Part shown: positions 52,701-59,945 of the stretch, one piece after another
How the letters are laid out: the number at the start of each line of letters is the position of its first letter
Position numbering within the stretch: position 1 is the stretch's first letter
Source of the DNA: Robiginitomaculum_A sp036478535
GTDB taxonomy: Bacteria > Pseudomonadota > Alphaproteobacteria > Caulobacterales > Maricaulaceae
Direction of reading: 5' to 3'
Assembly: GCA_965224735.1 (NCBI GenBank)
Contig: OZ245059.1
Coordinates: 558,001 to 622,000, forward strand
Length of the DNA stretch: 64,000 bases
The notes under the pieces: generated by a model
What the model was told of the DNA's origin: nothing
What the model saw: only the letters and a program-made list of their open reading frames with translations
The model's database searches: none
Program-made: the position numbers and the translations under genes

Positions 52701-53896
52701 GCGTTAAGATAAAACGCGGTGACAAAATCGCGGATTGGGATCCATATGCGGAGCCAATCATTACGGAAGTTGGCGGCAAAATTAAGCTTCTTGATTTGGT
52801 AGAAGGTGTATCTGTTCGCGAAGAAACGGACGAAGAAACTGGCATTACATCCAAAGTGGTTGTTGACTGGCGTTCATCTTCTAAAGGTGGTGATTTGCAG
52901 CCTATGGCCATTGTCGCTGGTCAAGATGGCGAGCCTGTGAAAACGGTGAATGGCAAACCTGCTACCTATATGCTTGCGGTTGGCTCTATCTTGTCTGTGA
53001 ACGACGATGATGAAGTCATGCCAGGTGATCCGCTCGCGCGTATTGCCAAAGGCGGTGCGACCCAGCGTGATATCACGGGTGGTTTGCCGCGCGTGGCCGA
53101 GTTGTTTGAAGCCCGTAAGCCAAAAGATGATGCGGTTATCGCTGATATGGACGGCATTATTGAATTTACACGTGAGTATAAAAACAAACGCCGTATTCAA
53201 ATCACGCCTGATGATGAGACCCTAGAGCCGTCAAGCTTTTTGATCGCCAAGGGTAAGCATATGAGCGTGCGCGAAGGTGACCGCGTTAGCAAAGGTGATT
53301 ACATTATCGATGGTAATCCCAAGCCGCACGATATTTTGGAAATCATGGGCGTACATGCTTTGGCTGATTATCTGGTTGAAGAAGTGCAAGCGGTTTATCG
53401 TCTCCAAGGCGTGCCGATTAATGACAAACATATAGAAGTGATTGTGCGTCAAATGTTGCAAAAAGTTGAAGTCACGGACGAGGGCGATACCAGTCTTCTT
53501 AAAGGCGAGCAGCTTGACCGGATTGAATTTGCCAAAACCAATTCTGATTTGCTTGAACGCGATAAAGATAAAATGCCTGCTGTAAGCAAGCCTGTCTTGC
53601 TTGGTATTACCAAAGCGTCTTTGCAAACACGATCCTTTATCTCGGCGGCGTCTTTTCAAGAAACAACGCGGGTTCTTACCCAAGCGTCTGTTGAGGGCAA
53701 AGAAGACTTGCTTGAAGGCTTGAAAGAAAATGTGATTGTTGGGCGTCTTATCCCCGCTGGTACAGGCGCTAATCTGCGCCGTTATCAAAAACTGGCTAAT
53801 GACCGTGATACGAAACTCCTTGCGGAGCGGGCGGCTGAAGCGCAATCAACTTCGGACGAAGAATTTCCAAGTGAAATTACAGATGATAACGAATAA
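49715..53896 (+). CDS. rpoC: RNA polymerase beta' subunit
   Basis: This is the largest polymerase subunit, 1393 residues. The N-terminal zinc site is CLCGKYKRMKYKGVVCEKCG, the active-site magnesium motif is NADFDGDQMAVH (about residue 460), and the second zinc region is CETTHGICAACYGRDLARG. AAAGGAG precedes the ATG. After its stop (53896) there is no terminator of its own and no str operon (rpsL, rpsG, fusA), which usually follows in Alphaproteobacteria. An IS200-I element begins about 30 bp downstream. Confidence 0.98.
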   Translation: MNQEIMNIFNPAQEGPSFDRIKISLASPEKILSWSFGEIRKPETINYRTFKPEKDGLFCARIFGPQKDYECLCGKYKRMKYKGVVCEKCGVEVTVSRVRRERMGHIELAAPVAHIWFLKSLPSRIATMLDITLKEVESILYFESFVVTEPGLTSLKERELLTEEEFLDAQSEFGEDSFTAAIGAEAVREMLINLDLEAEVDRVRFDMTETGSQLKLKKYKKRLKLLEAFIQSGNRPEWMILTVVPVIPPELRPLVPLDGGRFATSDLNDLYRRVINRNNRLKRLIELRAPDIIVRNEKRMLQESVDALFDNGRRGRVITGANKRPLKSMSDMLKGKQGRFRQNLLGKRVDYSGRSVIVVGPELMLHQCGIPKKMALELFKPFIYARLDAKGLSSTVKQSKKIVEKQRPEVWDILDEVIREHPVLLNRAPTLHRLGIQAFEPVLTEGKAIRLHPLVCTAFNADFDGDQMAVHVPLSIEAQLEARVLMMSTNNILSPSNGNPVIVPSQDIILGLYYISLAVDGEKGEGLMISDMAELEVALDGGHVTMHTKIKALFDVVQEDGSIVREVAETTPGRFMVAEHLPKHNKVHYSMINQDLSKKTIGKLIDVIYRHAGQKATVIFCDKIMSLGFKEACNAGISFGKDDMIIPDAKAVLVGDTQALVSDFEQQYADGLITRGEKYNKVVDAWSKCTDKVADAMMDETAKPRKMINSIFMMADSGARGSKNQMKQLAGMRGLMAKPSGEIIETPIISNFKEGLSVLEYFNSTHGARKGLADTALKTANSGYLTRRLVDVAQDCIVNEQDCGTSEGVRKTPVVDGGNVVVSLGENMLGRLVAEDVRDPRSGEVMFPANTYIDEDIAAQVDESGLQDIVVRSPLTCETTHGICAACYGRDLARGTKINMGEAVGVIAAQSIGEPGTQLTMRTFHIGGTATVSDNSSVDSSHEGKIVYVNGNVVQDRKGAFIVMGRNMQVNIETANGKVLENHKISYGSSVAVKDGVKIKRGDKIADWDPYAEPIITEVGGKIKLLDLVEGVSVREETDEETGITSKVVVDWRSSSKGGDLQPMAIVAGQDGEPVKTVNGKPATYMLAVGSILSVNDDDEVMPGDPLARIAKGGATQRDITGGLPRVAELFEARKPKDDAVIADMDGIIEFTREYKNKRRIQITPDDETLEPSSFLIAKGKHMSVREGDRVSKGDYIIDGNPKPHDILEIMGVHALADYLVEEVQAVYRLQGVPINDKHIEVIVRQMLQKVEVTDEGDTSLLKGEQLDRIEFAKTNSDLLERDKDKMPAVSKPVLLGITKASLQTRSFISAASFQETTRVLTQASVEGKEDLLEGLKENVIVGRLIPAGTGANLRRYQKLANDRDTKLLAERAAEAQSTSDEEFPSEITDDNE

Positions 53897-53932
53897 GTTT
53901 TATTCAGAGTCTATTTATATAAGAATGAATAA

Positions 53933-53952
53933 CCCCGCCCCAAGGGGCGAGG
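53933..53952. terminator. IS200-I right-end hairpin, potential terminator for rpoC
   Basis: CGCCCC and GGGGCG form a strong 6-bp GC stem extended by two more pairs after a mismatch. It lies 37 bp after the rpoC stop and is the only stable stem-loop there, so it may now end or stabilise the rpoBC mRNA. There is no T-run. Confidence 0.45.
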
Positions 53953-53954
53953 TA

Positions 53955-54398
53955 TCAAAAGAGTGTAAGTTGTTTATCACTGTGTAGTTTTGTATATTCT
54001 TTGCCTTGATTTTGGACGTAGCTTGTTATTGTGCTCTCATCTCCGTGACGCCCAACTGTGGATGCAAAATAACCATCACTCCAAAATTCTCCACCCCAAA
54101 GTGACTTTTTAACATGAGGACACAACCTAAATATCTCGCGTGCGGTGATATTTTTTATTACAGTGACCAACTTGGTCACTGTATAGGTCGGAACCGACTG
54201 TACCAAAAAATGAACATGGTCTTTATCCGTTCCAATCTCCAAAAACTTTAACTGGTAACGATCTTCAATCTCCAAACAAACATCACGTAAAACTTCATCA
54301 ACTTGGGGGTCAAAAACAGCACGCCTATATTTTGCGGGAAACACAAAATGGTAAAGAAGTATCGTTACGTTATGTCGTTTATGGATATATTCGCTCAC
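53955..54398 (-). CDS. tnpA: IS200-I Y1 transposase TnpA, full length
   Basis: This 147-residue single-strand transposase has the HUH motif DHVHFLV and catalytic tyrosine in SYVQNQGKEY. The C-terminus HSDKQLTLF is lost in copy 1. The start is the GTG in the hairpin loop (54398-54396). It differs from copy 1 by only a few residues (DVCLEIEDR against DVCLDIEDR, KNITAR against KSITAR, CPHVKK against CSHVKK). With both element ends present it is potentially functional. Confidence 0.92.
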   Translation of the reverse strand: MSEYIHKRHNVTILLYHFVFPAKYRRAVFDPQVDEVLRDVCLEIEDRYQLKFLEIGTDKDHVHFLVQSVPTYTVTKLVTVIKNITAREIFRLCPHVKKSLWGGEFWSDGYFASTVGRHGDESTITSYVQNQGKEYTKLHSDKQLTLF

Positions 54399-54444
54399 GC
54401 GAATATTCTACGCCGCAAGCGGCGAGGAATGAAACCCTAAAAAA

Positions 54445-54816
54445 GATTCAATTATTTGAGAAACTGCAGGCACGTAATCTGGATAAAAAGCGTATCTACT
54501 TGATCTTGGATAATGCGCCTTATCACCGCTCCGCCAAGGTAAGACAGTGGCTGGAGCGCAAAGATTGCAAAATAAAACCAATCTGGCTGCCAACATATTG
54601 CCCTCATCTAAATGCTATTGAGAGGCTTTGGGGCGTCATGCGCAGGCATGTCACACATAATAAATTCTACCCGACATTTACAAAATTTGGTCATGCAATA
54701 CTAAAATTCTTACGAGAAACCATACCCAAACAATGGAGAAATTTCCGAGACACCGTAACCGACAACTCCCGAATAATTTCAGATGAAAAATTTCGGGTTA
54801 TGGAGTAGTGGGAGTA
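54445..54816 (+). pseudogene. IS630-family copy 2, 3' fragment
   Basis: The frame IQLFEKLQARNLDKKRIYLI, LDNAPYHRSAKVRQWL and HLNAIERLWGVMRRHVTHNK matches the C-terminal half of the transposase at 57300-58382, including the second Asp and the Glu. The first half is absent: its 5' border is the IS200-I left end. The right end GGGAGTA-TA is intact. The following 54817-55029 contains only a 36-codon frame (MSVLGVQANVVKQLESKAIF) without a ribosome site, which I do not call. Confidence 0.85.
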
Positions 54817-55029
54817 TAGCAAAATTTTCGGCTAAACTGGGAGGGAAGGAGACGTTCGAAGCTGAAATTTGATGTCAGTTCTCGGCGTCCAAGCAAACGT
54901 CGTTAAGCAGCTTGAAAGCAAAGCAATTTTTGAAATTGGGCAATCCATCCCCAGAACTGACTTAGAAATACCACTACTATGAGTGTTCCATAAACCCGAA
55001 ATTCTATTCTAGCACTAGCGGCTCTTGGA

Positions 55030-55392
55030 CTAGCTGAAGTCAAAGAAGCAAAGCTTATTACCGTCTGGATCCTTAACATAAGCGCCGTAAAACACCTTGT
55101 CGATACGTTGCCCTGGCTCTCCATCACAGGTCGCGCCTAGTTCAATCGCTTTTTTATAGAGCGCAGCTGCACCTTCTTTTGAGCCGCCCGGGAAAGCCAC
55201 CATAATACCATTGCCCGGATGCGGGTCTTGTTCGTTGAAAGGAATGCACACGGCAATCATTGGTTCGTCCATAGATTTACCAATCATGGCGAGGCGGCCA
55301 ACGTCCACCAAGACCTCAGCATCGAAAAGCCCTGTGTAAAACTTTTTAGCAGCGTCCAAATCTTTGACGCCGAGTGTTGTATATCCAATCAT
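55030..55392 (-). CDS. VOC-superfamily (glyoxalase/bleomycin-resistance fold) protein
   Basis: This small metal-dependent dioxygenase or lyase-fold protein has about 120 residues. ATG 55392 (MIGYTTLGVKDLDAAKKFYT) is the likely start; a second ATG lies five codons upstream. VKDPDGNKLCFFDFS at the end is the second half of the VOC repeat. The reaction is unknown. It lies 28 bp after the double cupin in the same direction and may be part of the same unit, controlled by the divergent TetR regulator. Confidence 0.88.
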   Translation of the reverse strand: MIGYTTLGVKDLDAAKKFYTGLFDAEVLVDVGRLAMIGKSMDEPMIAVCIPFNEQDPHPGNGIMVAFPGGSKEGAAALYKKAIELGATCDGEPGQRIDKVFYGAYVKDPDGNKLCFFDFS

Positions 55393-55420
55393 GTGATGTC
55401 CTTTCAAGGGTTCAGGATAG

Positions 55421-56095
55421 TTAATTAATAGAAGGATTATTTGCGGGCAGATGACCTGTTTTCACATATATTAAGCAGCCCTCTTCCGAGTAAGGATGGT
55501 GCTTGGAGAGATGCGGACTGCGCATCCATGTGCCTTTGGGGTAATGCCCATAATCATCTGAGAATGTGCCTTCAAGCACCAGGATTTCTTCACCGCCCCA
55601 ATGTTTATGCGGATTAAAGACTGTACCCGGTGCCCAGCGTACCAGAGCACACGATTCACCCTCAAAACTGTGCAAGGGTAAAACCGTCAAACCCGGTACA
55701 GAACCCGGTTGAAATTTTGCCGCATTTGTATCGATGGAAAACTGCGCTATGTCTCTCTCGTCAAATTGATGAAGTTTGACGAAAATAATGCAGCCCCCCT
55801 CGCTATGCGGCCTGTGGATTGAACCAACCGGATTGCGCACATAAGTCCCAACAGGATAATCCCCGTGTTCGTCGGAAAACGTACCTTCTAATACAAGGAA
55901 CTCTTCTCCGCCGCCATGAGTATGGGGGCTGAAATAGGATTTGGGATCATATTTAACAAGCGATGTTGCCCGGGCCACTTCATCGCCGATCCTATCAAGC
56001 TTGCGGCGATGCACACCTGCCATCGGCGAAACCTCCCACGGCAGAGCATTGGTATCGATAACGACGCTTTTAGAAAAATCAGCATTGAGGCGCAT
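55421..56095 (-). CDS. Double cupin protein, ChrR-like cupin repeats
   Basis: The 224 residues form two tandem cupin domains. The first has YFSPHTHGGGEEFLVLEGTF (about residues 54-73) and the second has VFNPHKHWGGEEILVLEGTF (about residues 158-177). Each carries the HxHxxxxE metal ligands typical of ChrR-type cupins, but the N-terminal zinc-binding anti-sigma domain of ChrR is absent. It could be a metal-dependent sensor or an acetylacetone-dioxygenase-like enzyme. It starts about 30 bp from a 22-bp palindrome and diverges from the TetR gene. Confidence 0.88.
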   Translation of the reverse strand: MRLNADFSKSVVIDTNALPWEVSPMAGVHRRKLDRIGDEVARATSLVKYDPKSYFSPHTHGGGEEFLVLEGTFSDEHGDYPVGTYVRNPVGSIHRPHSEGGCIIFVKLHQFDERDIAQFSIDTNAAKFQPGSVPGLTVLPLHSFEGESCALVRWAPGTVFNPHKHWGGEEILVLEGTFSDDYGHYPKGTWMRSPHLSKHHPYSEEGCLIYVKTGHLPANNPSIN

Positions 56096-56124
56096 GGCGA
56101 AATGTTTTATCCTTGAATATATAA

Positions 56125-56146
56125 ATCTATCTAGTACTAGATAGAT
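56125..56146. promoter_or_regulatory. 22-bp perfect palindrome, probable TetR operator
   Basis: ATCTATCTAGT and ACTAGATAGAT meet without a spacer. It is centred in the 125-bp space between the divergent cupin and TetR genes. The size and symmetry fit a TetR-family dimer site that would control both directions. Confidence 0.7.
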
Positions 56147-56220
56147 AGCTGATAAAATTTATTCTTCAAGCAATAAATAACGCGAATTGCCAAGAACACA
56201 GAAAGTTGATAACTGGCTCC

Positions 56221-56772
56221 ATGGATAGAACATTACAAATTCTCGATATCGCAGAACGTAAAATGCGGTTAGCAGGTTATAATGCCGTGAGCTACCGTGA
56301 CATTGCCGCAGAAATAGGCATCAATAGCGCTAGCCTACATTACTATTTTCCCAAGAAAGAAGATTTGGGTGTCGCTTTAGTTCAGCGTTATTCAAACAAT
56401 TTTAACGCGCGTCTCGCAGACTTGACAATAGATGAACCTAACCCACAAAAGATGATAACCATTTTTATCGGCATTTATCGTTATGCTTTGGAGGAACAAT
56501 GTTTGGTCTGTTTATGCGCTATCTTAGGCGCCGAAGCTCCGGGCCTTCCCCGCGCCATCACGGCAGAGGTCAAAAACTTTTTTACTGAGAATATAACCTG
56601 GCTGACAACGCAGTATCGAGCTTTAGGCTTTACAGTGCCAATCGATCACGCAAAAACCACTCTTGCCTTGCTGGAAGGGGCAATGATTATAAGCTCAGTT
56701 AATGATGATATTACCATTTTTAATGCGGCGGCGACTTCAATTAAGGAAAAGCTCTCACTTGCCAAACTTTAA
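56221..56772 (+). CDS. TetR/AcrR-family transcriptional regulator
   Basis: This is a repressor-type regulator of 183 residues from ATG 56221. The N-terminal HTH covers about residues 8-55 (AVSYRDIAAEIGINSASLHY then YFPKKEDLG). The C-terminal ligand domain resembles the TetR_C_11/AcrR groups (ALEEQCLVCLCAILGAEAPG). An ATG at 56206 is an alternative start. The ligand is unknown. The divergent cupin-VOC pair is the natural target. Confidence 0.92.
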   Translation: MDRTLQILDIAERKMRLAGYNAVSYRDIAAEIGINSASLHYYFPKKEDLGVALVQRYSNNFNARLADLTIDEPNPQKMITIFIGIYRYALEEQCLVCLCAILGAEAPGLPRAITAEVKNFFTENITWLTTQYRALGFTVPIDHAKTTLALLEGAMIISSVNDDITIFNAAATSIKEKLSLAKL

Positions 56773-56876
56773 GTCTATCTCATAGACTCTGATGTTAAGC
56801 TTCTCCAAATCGATACACCAATTCCAAACAACTGATCATCAGTTCAGCTTTCAAAATACGGTTTCTTCTCTCTAGT

Positions 56877-57237
56877 TTAAAAATCTGATGCCAAAAAGTC
56901 GATAAGCGCTCTGATACGTCTGTTGGGTTTTCCGCTGCCTGGGTAGACAAGCTGTAGTGATGAGTTTGAGGGCGGCGAGAAGTTTGGCAAAAGTTCTATT
57001 AGCCGCCCTGCCTTTATATCTTCTTTTACGTCCCAGATTGATTTGAGGGCAATGCCGCGCCCTTCGAGGCACCATTTATGTACTTGCGCGCCATTATTGG
57101 TTGCGCGGTTGCCTGACACCGTATAGGCGCGTTGCCGTCCGCTGACCTTGAACATCCATTTGCCGTCAATGACAGGGCCAAATTTCATGATGAGGCAATT
57201 ATGGCCCTTTAAATCATCAGGATGTTTTGGCGTGCTA
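56877..57237 (-). pseudogene. LysR-family regulator, C-terminal fragment
   Basis: The substrate-binding half of a LysR regulator is present (STPKHPDDLKGHNCLIMKFG, GRGIALKSIWDVKEDIKAGR, RRIRALIDFL). The frame is open up to the end of an IS630 element at 57238. The HTH and first lobe are missing, and sequence on the other side of the IS (58391 onward) is not LysR-like, so the N-terminal part was deleted. Confidence 0.85.
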
Positions 57238-58390
57238 TACTCAGAATCCTTGATAACCCGAATTTCACCTTGACATTTCCCTCCTGATAGATTCGGCTCA
57301 TGTTTATGATTAAGCCTGGTTTTTTATCAAAGAGAGAACGCCGTGAGTTGAAGAGTGTCGTGCGTTGTCCGGGCGAGGATCACGGGATCGCGCGGCGGTG
57401 CAATGCTTTGCTTTTGTTGGATGACGGTTGGAGTTGTGAGCGGGCTAGTCAAGTCCTTTACCTTGATGATGATACAATCCGCACTTGGTACAAAAAATAT
57501 GCCGAGGGTGGTTTTGACCTGATGGCGAGTTTTGATTACAAGGGTGGTTTCTCCAAATTGAGTGTGGACATAGAAGCGGCTCTTGTGTCTTGGTTGGGGG
57601 CTCGTGTCTGTCAGAATGTACACGAGGTTCGCGCCTTTATCTGGCACAACTGGCAAGTCGATTATTCCAAGTCTGGCTGCATCAAATTACTGCATCGTTT
57701 GGGTTTTGAATACAAAAAGCCTACGCCTTTACCAGCTCATATTAACGAGCAGGCACAGGCTGAATTTATAGAGAATTATCAGCGGCTCTTGAACGGCTTA
57801 ACGCTTGATGAGACGGTATATTTCTGTGATGCTGTGCACCCTGAACATCAATCAAGACCAAGCCGTGGCTGGATGCGCAAGGGTGCGAACATGGCCATAA
57901 AACGCAGTACGCGGCGCAAGCGAGTGAATATTCACGCAGCGGTTAATCTGGAGAATTTTGACACACCCTTTATGGATGTGGCCCAGATGGATGTGAACCG
58001 GGTTGATAGTGACAACGCCATTCAGTTATTTGAGAAACTTGAAGCACGCAATTTGGATAAAAAGCGTATCTACTTGATCTTGGATAATGCGCCTTATCAC
58101 CGCTTCGCCAAGGTAAGACAGTGGCTGGGGCGCAAAGATTGCAAAATAAAACCAATCTGGCTGCCAACATATTGCCCGCATCTAAATGCTATTGAGAGGC
58201 TTTGGGGCGTCATGCACAGGCATGTCACACATAATAAATTCTACCCGCCATTTACAAAATTTGGCCATGCAATACTAAAATTCTTACGAGAAACCATACC
58301 CAAACAATGGAGAAATTTCCGAGACACCGTAACCGACAACTTCCGAATAATTTCAGATGAAAAATTTCGGGTTATGGAGTAGATTGAGTA
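57238..58390 (+). mobile_element. IS630-family element, copy 3, complete
   Basis: This is a roughly 1153-bp element flanked by TA, the IS630 target. The ends TACTCAGAATCCTTGATAAC and the complement of TACTCAATCTACTCCATAAC share the inner CCATAACCCGAA/GATAACCCGAA motif. It carries one uninterrupted transposase gene. Copies 1 and 2 are deletion derivatives. Confidence 0.88.
57300..58382 (+). CDS. IS630-family transposase, intact
   Basis: This is a 360-residue DDE transposase. The N-terminal HTH (about residues 15-60; LDDDTIRTWYKKYAEGGFDL) is followed by a winged-helix linker. The catalytic domain has TVYFCDAVHPEHQ (Asp), IYLILDNAPYH (Asp) and HLNAIERLWGVM (Glu). IS630 elements move by cut and paste into TA. 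All motifs are intact and no frameshift is needed, so this copy may drive the deleted copies 1 and 2. Confidence 0.9.
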   Translation: MFMIKPGFLSKRERRELKSVVRCPGEDHGIARRCNALLLLDDGWSCERASQVLYLDDDTIRTWYKKYAEGGFDLMASFDYKGGFSKLSVDIEAALVSWLGARVCQNVHEVRAFIWHNWQVDYSKSGCIKLLHRLGFEYKKPTPLPAHINEQAQAEFIENYQRLLNGLTLDETVYFCDAVHPEHQSRPSRGWMRKGANMAIKRSTRRKRVNIHAAVNLENFDTPFMDVAQMDVNRVDSDNAIQLFEKLEARNLDKKRIYLILDNAPYHRFAKVRQWLGRKDCKIKPIWLPTYCPHLNAIERLWGVMHRHVTHNKFYPPFTKFGHAILKFLRETIPKQWRNFRDTVTDNFRIISDEKFRVME

Positions 58391-58597
58391 TACTCATCAA
58401 AACTCCATTCTTAGCAATGTGTTTGTACATGGATGTGAGCGCCTAAGCATCGCTGAGACTTAAAAATTAATTCACTTTAAAGTAGAGTCAGCAAAACCAT
58501 TGCTCCGCATCGCTCCAGACGCTTTATTTAGCAGTAATCATTTTCTCTATAATTGGAACTCTTGTGTCAATATGGTTTTTAATTGGCATAAAGCGCT

Positions 58598-59782
58598 TTA
58601 AAATGGGCAAACCCCCGAAAACGTCACTGGATTGCACCGCACGTATTTATTTGGGCCAAATCTCACTTGGTAATCTGAAAATCGTTTGTCAGGTATTGCG
58701 TAATCCGTGAGGATAAAATGTGCGCCAAGAGAAAATGTTTTATCTCGCCGTTTGGTGTCATTTAACCGTGACTGAATTGTGTGTACATCCGCTTGAACGG
58801 TTATCAACAAATCGTTTCTTATAAATCGTCTACTGTCCGGATAATTTGGGTCTGGAACGCGTAGCCATGCTGTATTTTTTTGGCCCTCTCCAACACTCGT
58901 AAAGAACAGTTTATGTTTCAAATCGGGTCGTGCTTTTTCATACCGATTGGTAGGTTTTTTCTTATTCAACAGTAGAAACATTACCTTGCCAGATATGTCC
59001 TTGAGTTTAGGCCAACCGTCTTCTCTAATGGCTTTATTTAAGTTTCTATGAGAGCCCTGAATGTCTTGGGGGGTAATGATTTGCGATTTCTTAAAAACGG
59101 TCAAAATTTCACCTTCAAGGTCTTGCCAGGCCTTCAATCCAAAATTTGGTTCAGGTATAGGTTTATATGCTTCTGCCAAGGCTCGTTTTTGGCCTTCTTT
59201 CGCTTCAATTTGAATAATGATTGGAAAATGGCCAGGGTTTGAGTCCGACCATGTTTTGATTTCTGTCAAACACTTTTTAAGTAACAAGCATGTGCTTTCA
59301 ACGTCAATTCCTCCATGGAATACTTTAAACCCAGGTTTTCGGAGGTCACCGTTAGGGTCATAATTGATGGAACTGGGAACATCACTTGATTGCAAGACCC
59401 TTAATGCGCCAGGATTAGAAAATTTTCCACCTTTCGGATCGTAATGAATATCTAGTTCAAATTGGCGCATTCCCAATTCTAGTTGTGTGGAAATCGGAAT
59501 GTGGGTGAAGTCAAGTGCTGGCAATAGTTTTGACGCTGGCCAACTTTTGCTTTCCTTGTAGTCCAAAAGCCGTATTAGCGTTTTTAGTGCTCCATTTGGC
59601 GCAATATGGTATGAATTATGAGTGCCAATATATTGTAGCTGATTTAAGTGTAATTCACCAATGTTACCTGAAACTTCTCTATCAGATGCGAATTGAGAAG
59701 TTTGTGAACTCGCCGTGCTGCATCCTAGTAACGTAGAAATTAGGGTGCACAGCAGTAAGCAGTTTTTGAGTTTTAAGGACAT
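58598..59782 (-). CDS. Calcium-dependent phosphoinositide phospholipase C-like lipoprotein
   Basis: This protein of about 394 residues belongs to the bacterial Ca2+-dependent PI-PLC-like family with a TIM-barrel fold. ATG 59782 gives a lipoprotein signal (KLKNCLLLCTLISTLLGCS; lipobox LLGC), so it is membrane-anchored and faces the periplasm or surface. QYIGTHNSYHI holds the first catalytic histidine, MRQFELDIHYD the metal-binding acid pair and FKVFHGGIDV the second histidine. It is divergent from the TonB-dependent receptor, with a 15-bp palindrome between them. Likely substrates are glycerophospho- or inositol-phospholipids. The flank 58391-58597 holds no supported gene. Confidence 0.8.
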   Translation of the reverse strand: MSLKLKNCLLLCTLISTLLGCSTASSQTSQFASDREVSGNIGELHLNQLQYIGTHNSYHIAPNGALKTLIRLLDYKESKSWPASKLLPALDFTHIPISTQLELGMRQFELDIHYDPKGGKFSNPGALRVLQSSDVPSSINYDPNGDLRKPGFKVFHGGIDVESTCLLLKKCLTEIKTWSDSNPGHFPIIIQIEAKEGQKRALAEAYKPIPEPNFGLKAWQDLEGEILTVFKKSQIITPQDIQGSHRNLNKAIREDGWPKLKDISGKVMFLLLNKKKPTNRYEKARPDLKHKLFFTSVGEGQKNTAWLRVPDPNYPDSRRFIRNDLLITVQADVHTIQSRLNDTKRRDKTFSLGAHFILTDYAIPDKRFSDYQVRFGPNKYVRCNPVTFSGVCPF

Positions 59783-59855
59783 ATCATCTGTCTCCATAAT
59801 CAATAATTGGTTTGAGTTTAGCATGTTTTATTTCAATTTAATAGGCGTTACTTAG

Positions 59856-59890
59856 ATTGCAAATATAAAAAAGTATTTTATATTTGCAAT
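59856..59890. promoter_or_regulatory. Perfect 15-bp inverted repeat between PLC-like and receptor genes
   Basis: ATTGCAAATATAAAA and TTTTATATTTGCAAT are separated by AAGTA. It sits in the 163-bp divergent space, 55 bp before the receptor start and 73 bp before the PLC start. An operator for both promoters is the simplest reading. Confidence 0.65.
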
Positions 59891-59945
59891 TGTGTTTTAA
59901 ATGTGCAACAATTTTGTCAAAATTTGTATTTAAGGGAGATGGTTC

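Larger units (their letters stand above)
53925..54444 (-). mobile_element. IS200-I copy 3, complete
   Basis: This is the best-preserved copy, about 520 bp. The left end (near 54444) has TCTTTTTTAGGG preceded by TTGAA, the CGCCGC hairpin and the start-codon hairpin. The right end has the hairpin CCCCGCCCC-AA-GGGGCGAGG (53933-53952). It inserted into an IS630 element (copy 2), of which only the 3' part remains on one side. Confidence 0.88.

Noticed and set aside
59820..59945. Pho box for the PLC/receptor/GDPD locus
   Set aside because: Only loose TTGTCA-like words occur, without two properly spaced 7-bp direct repeats, so phosphate regulation cannot be claimed from sequence.
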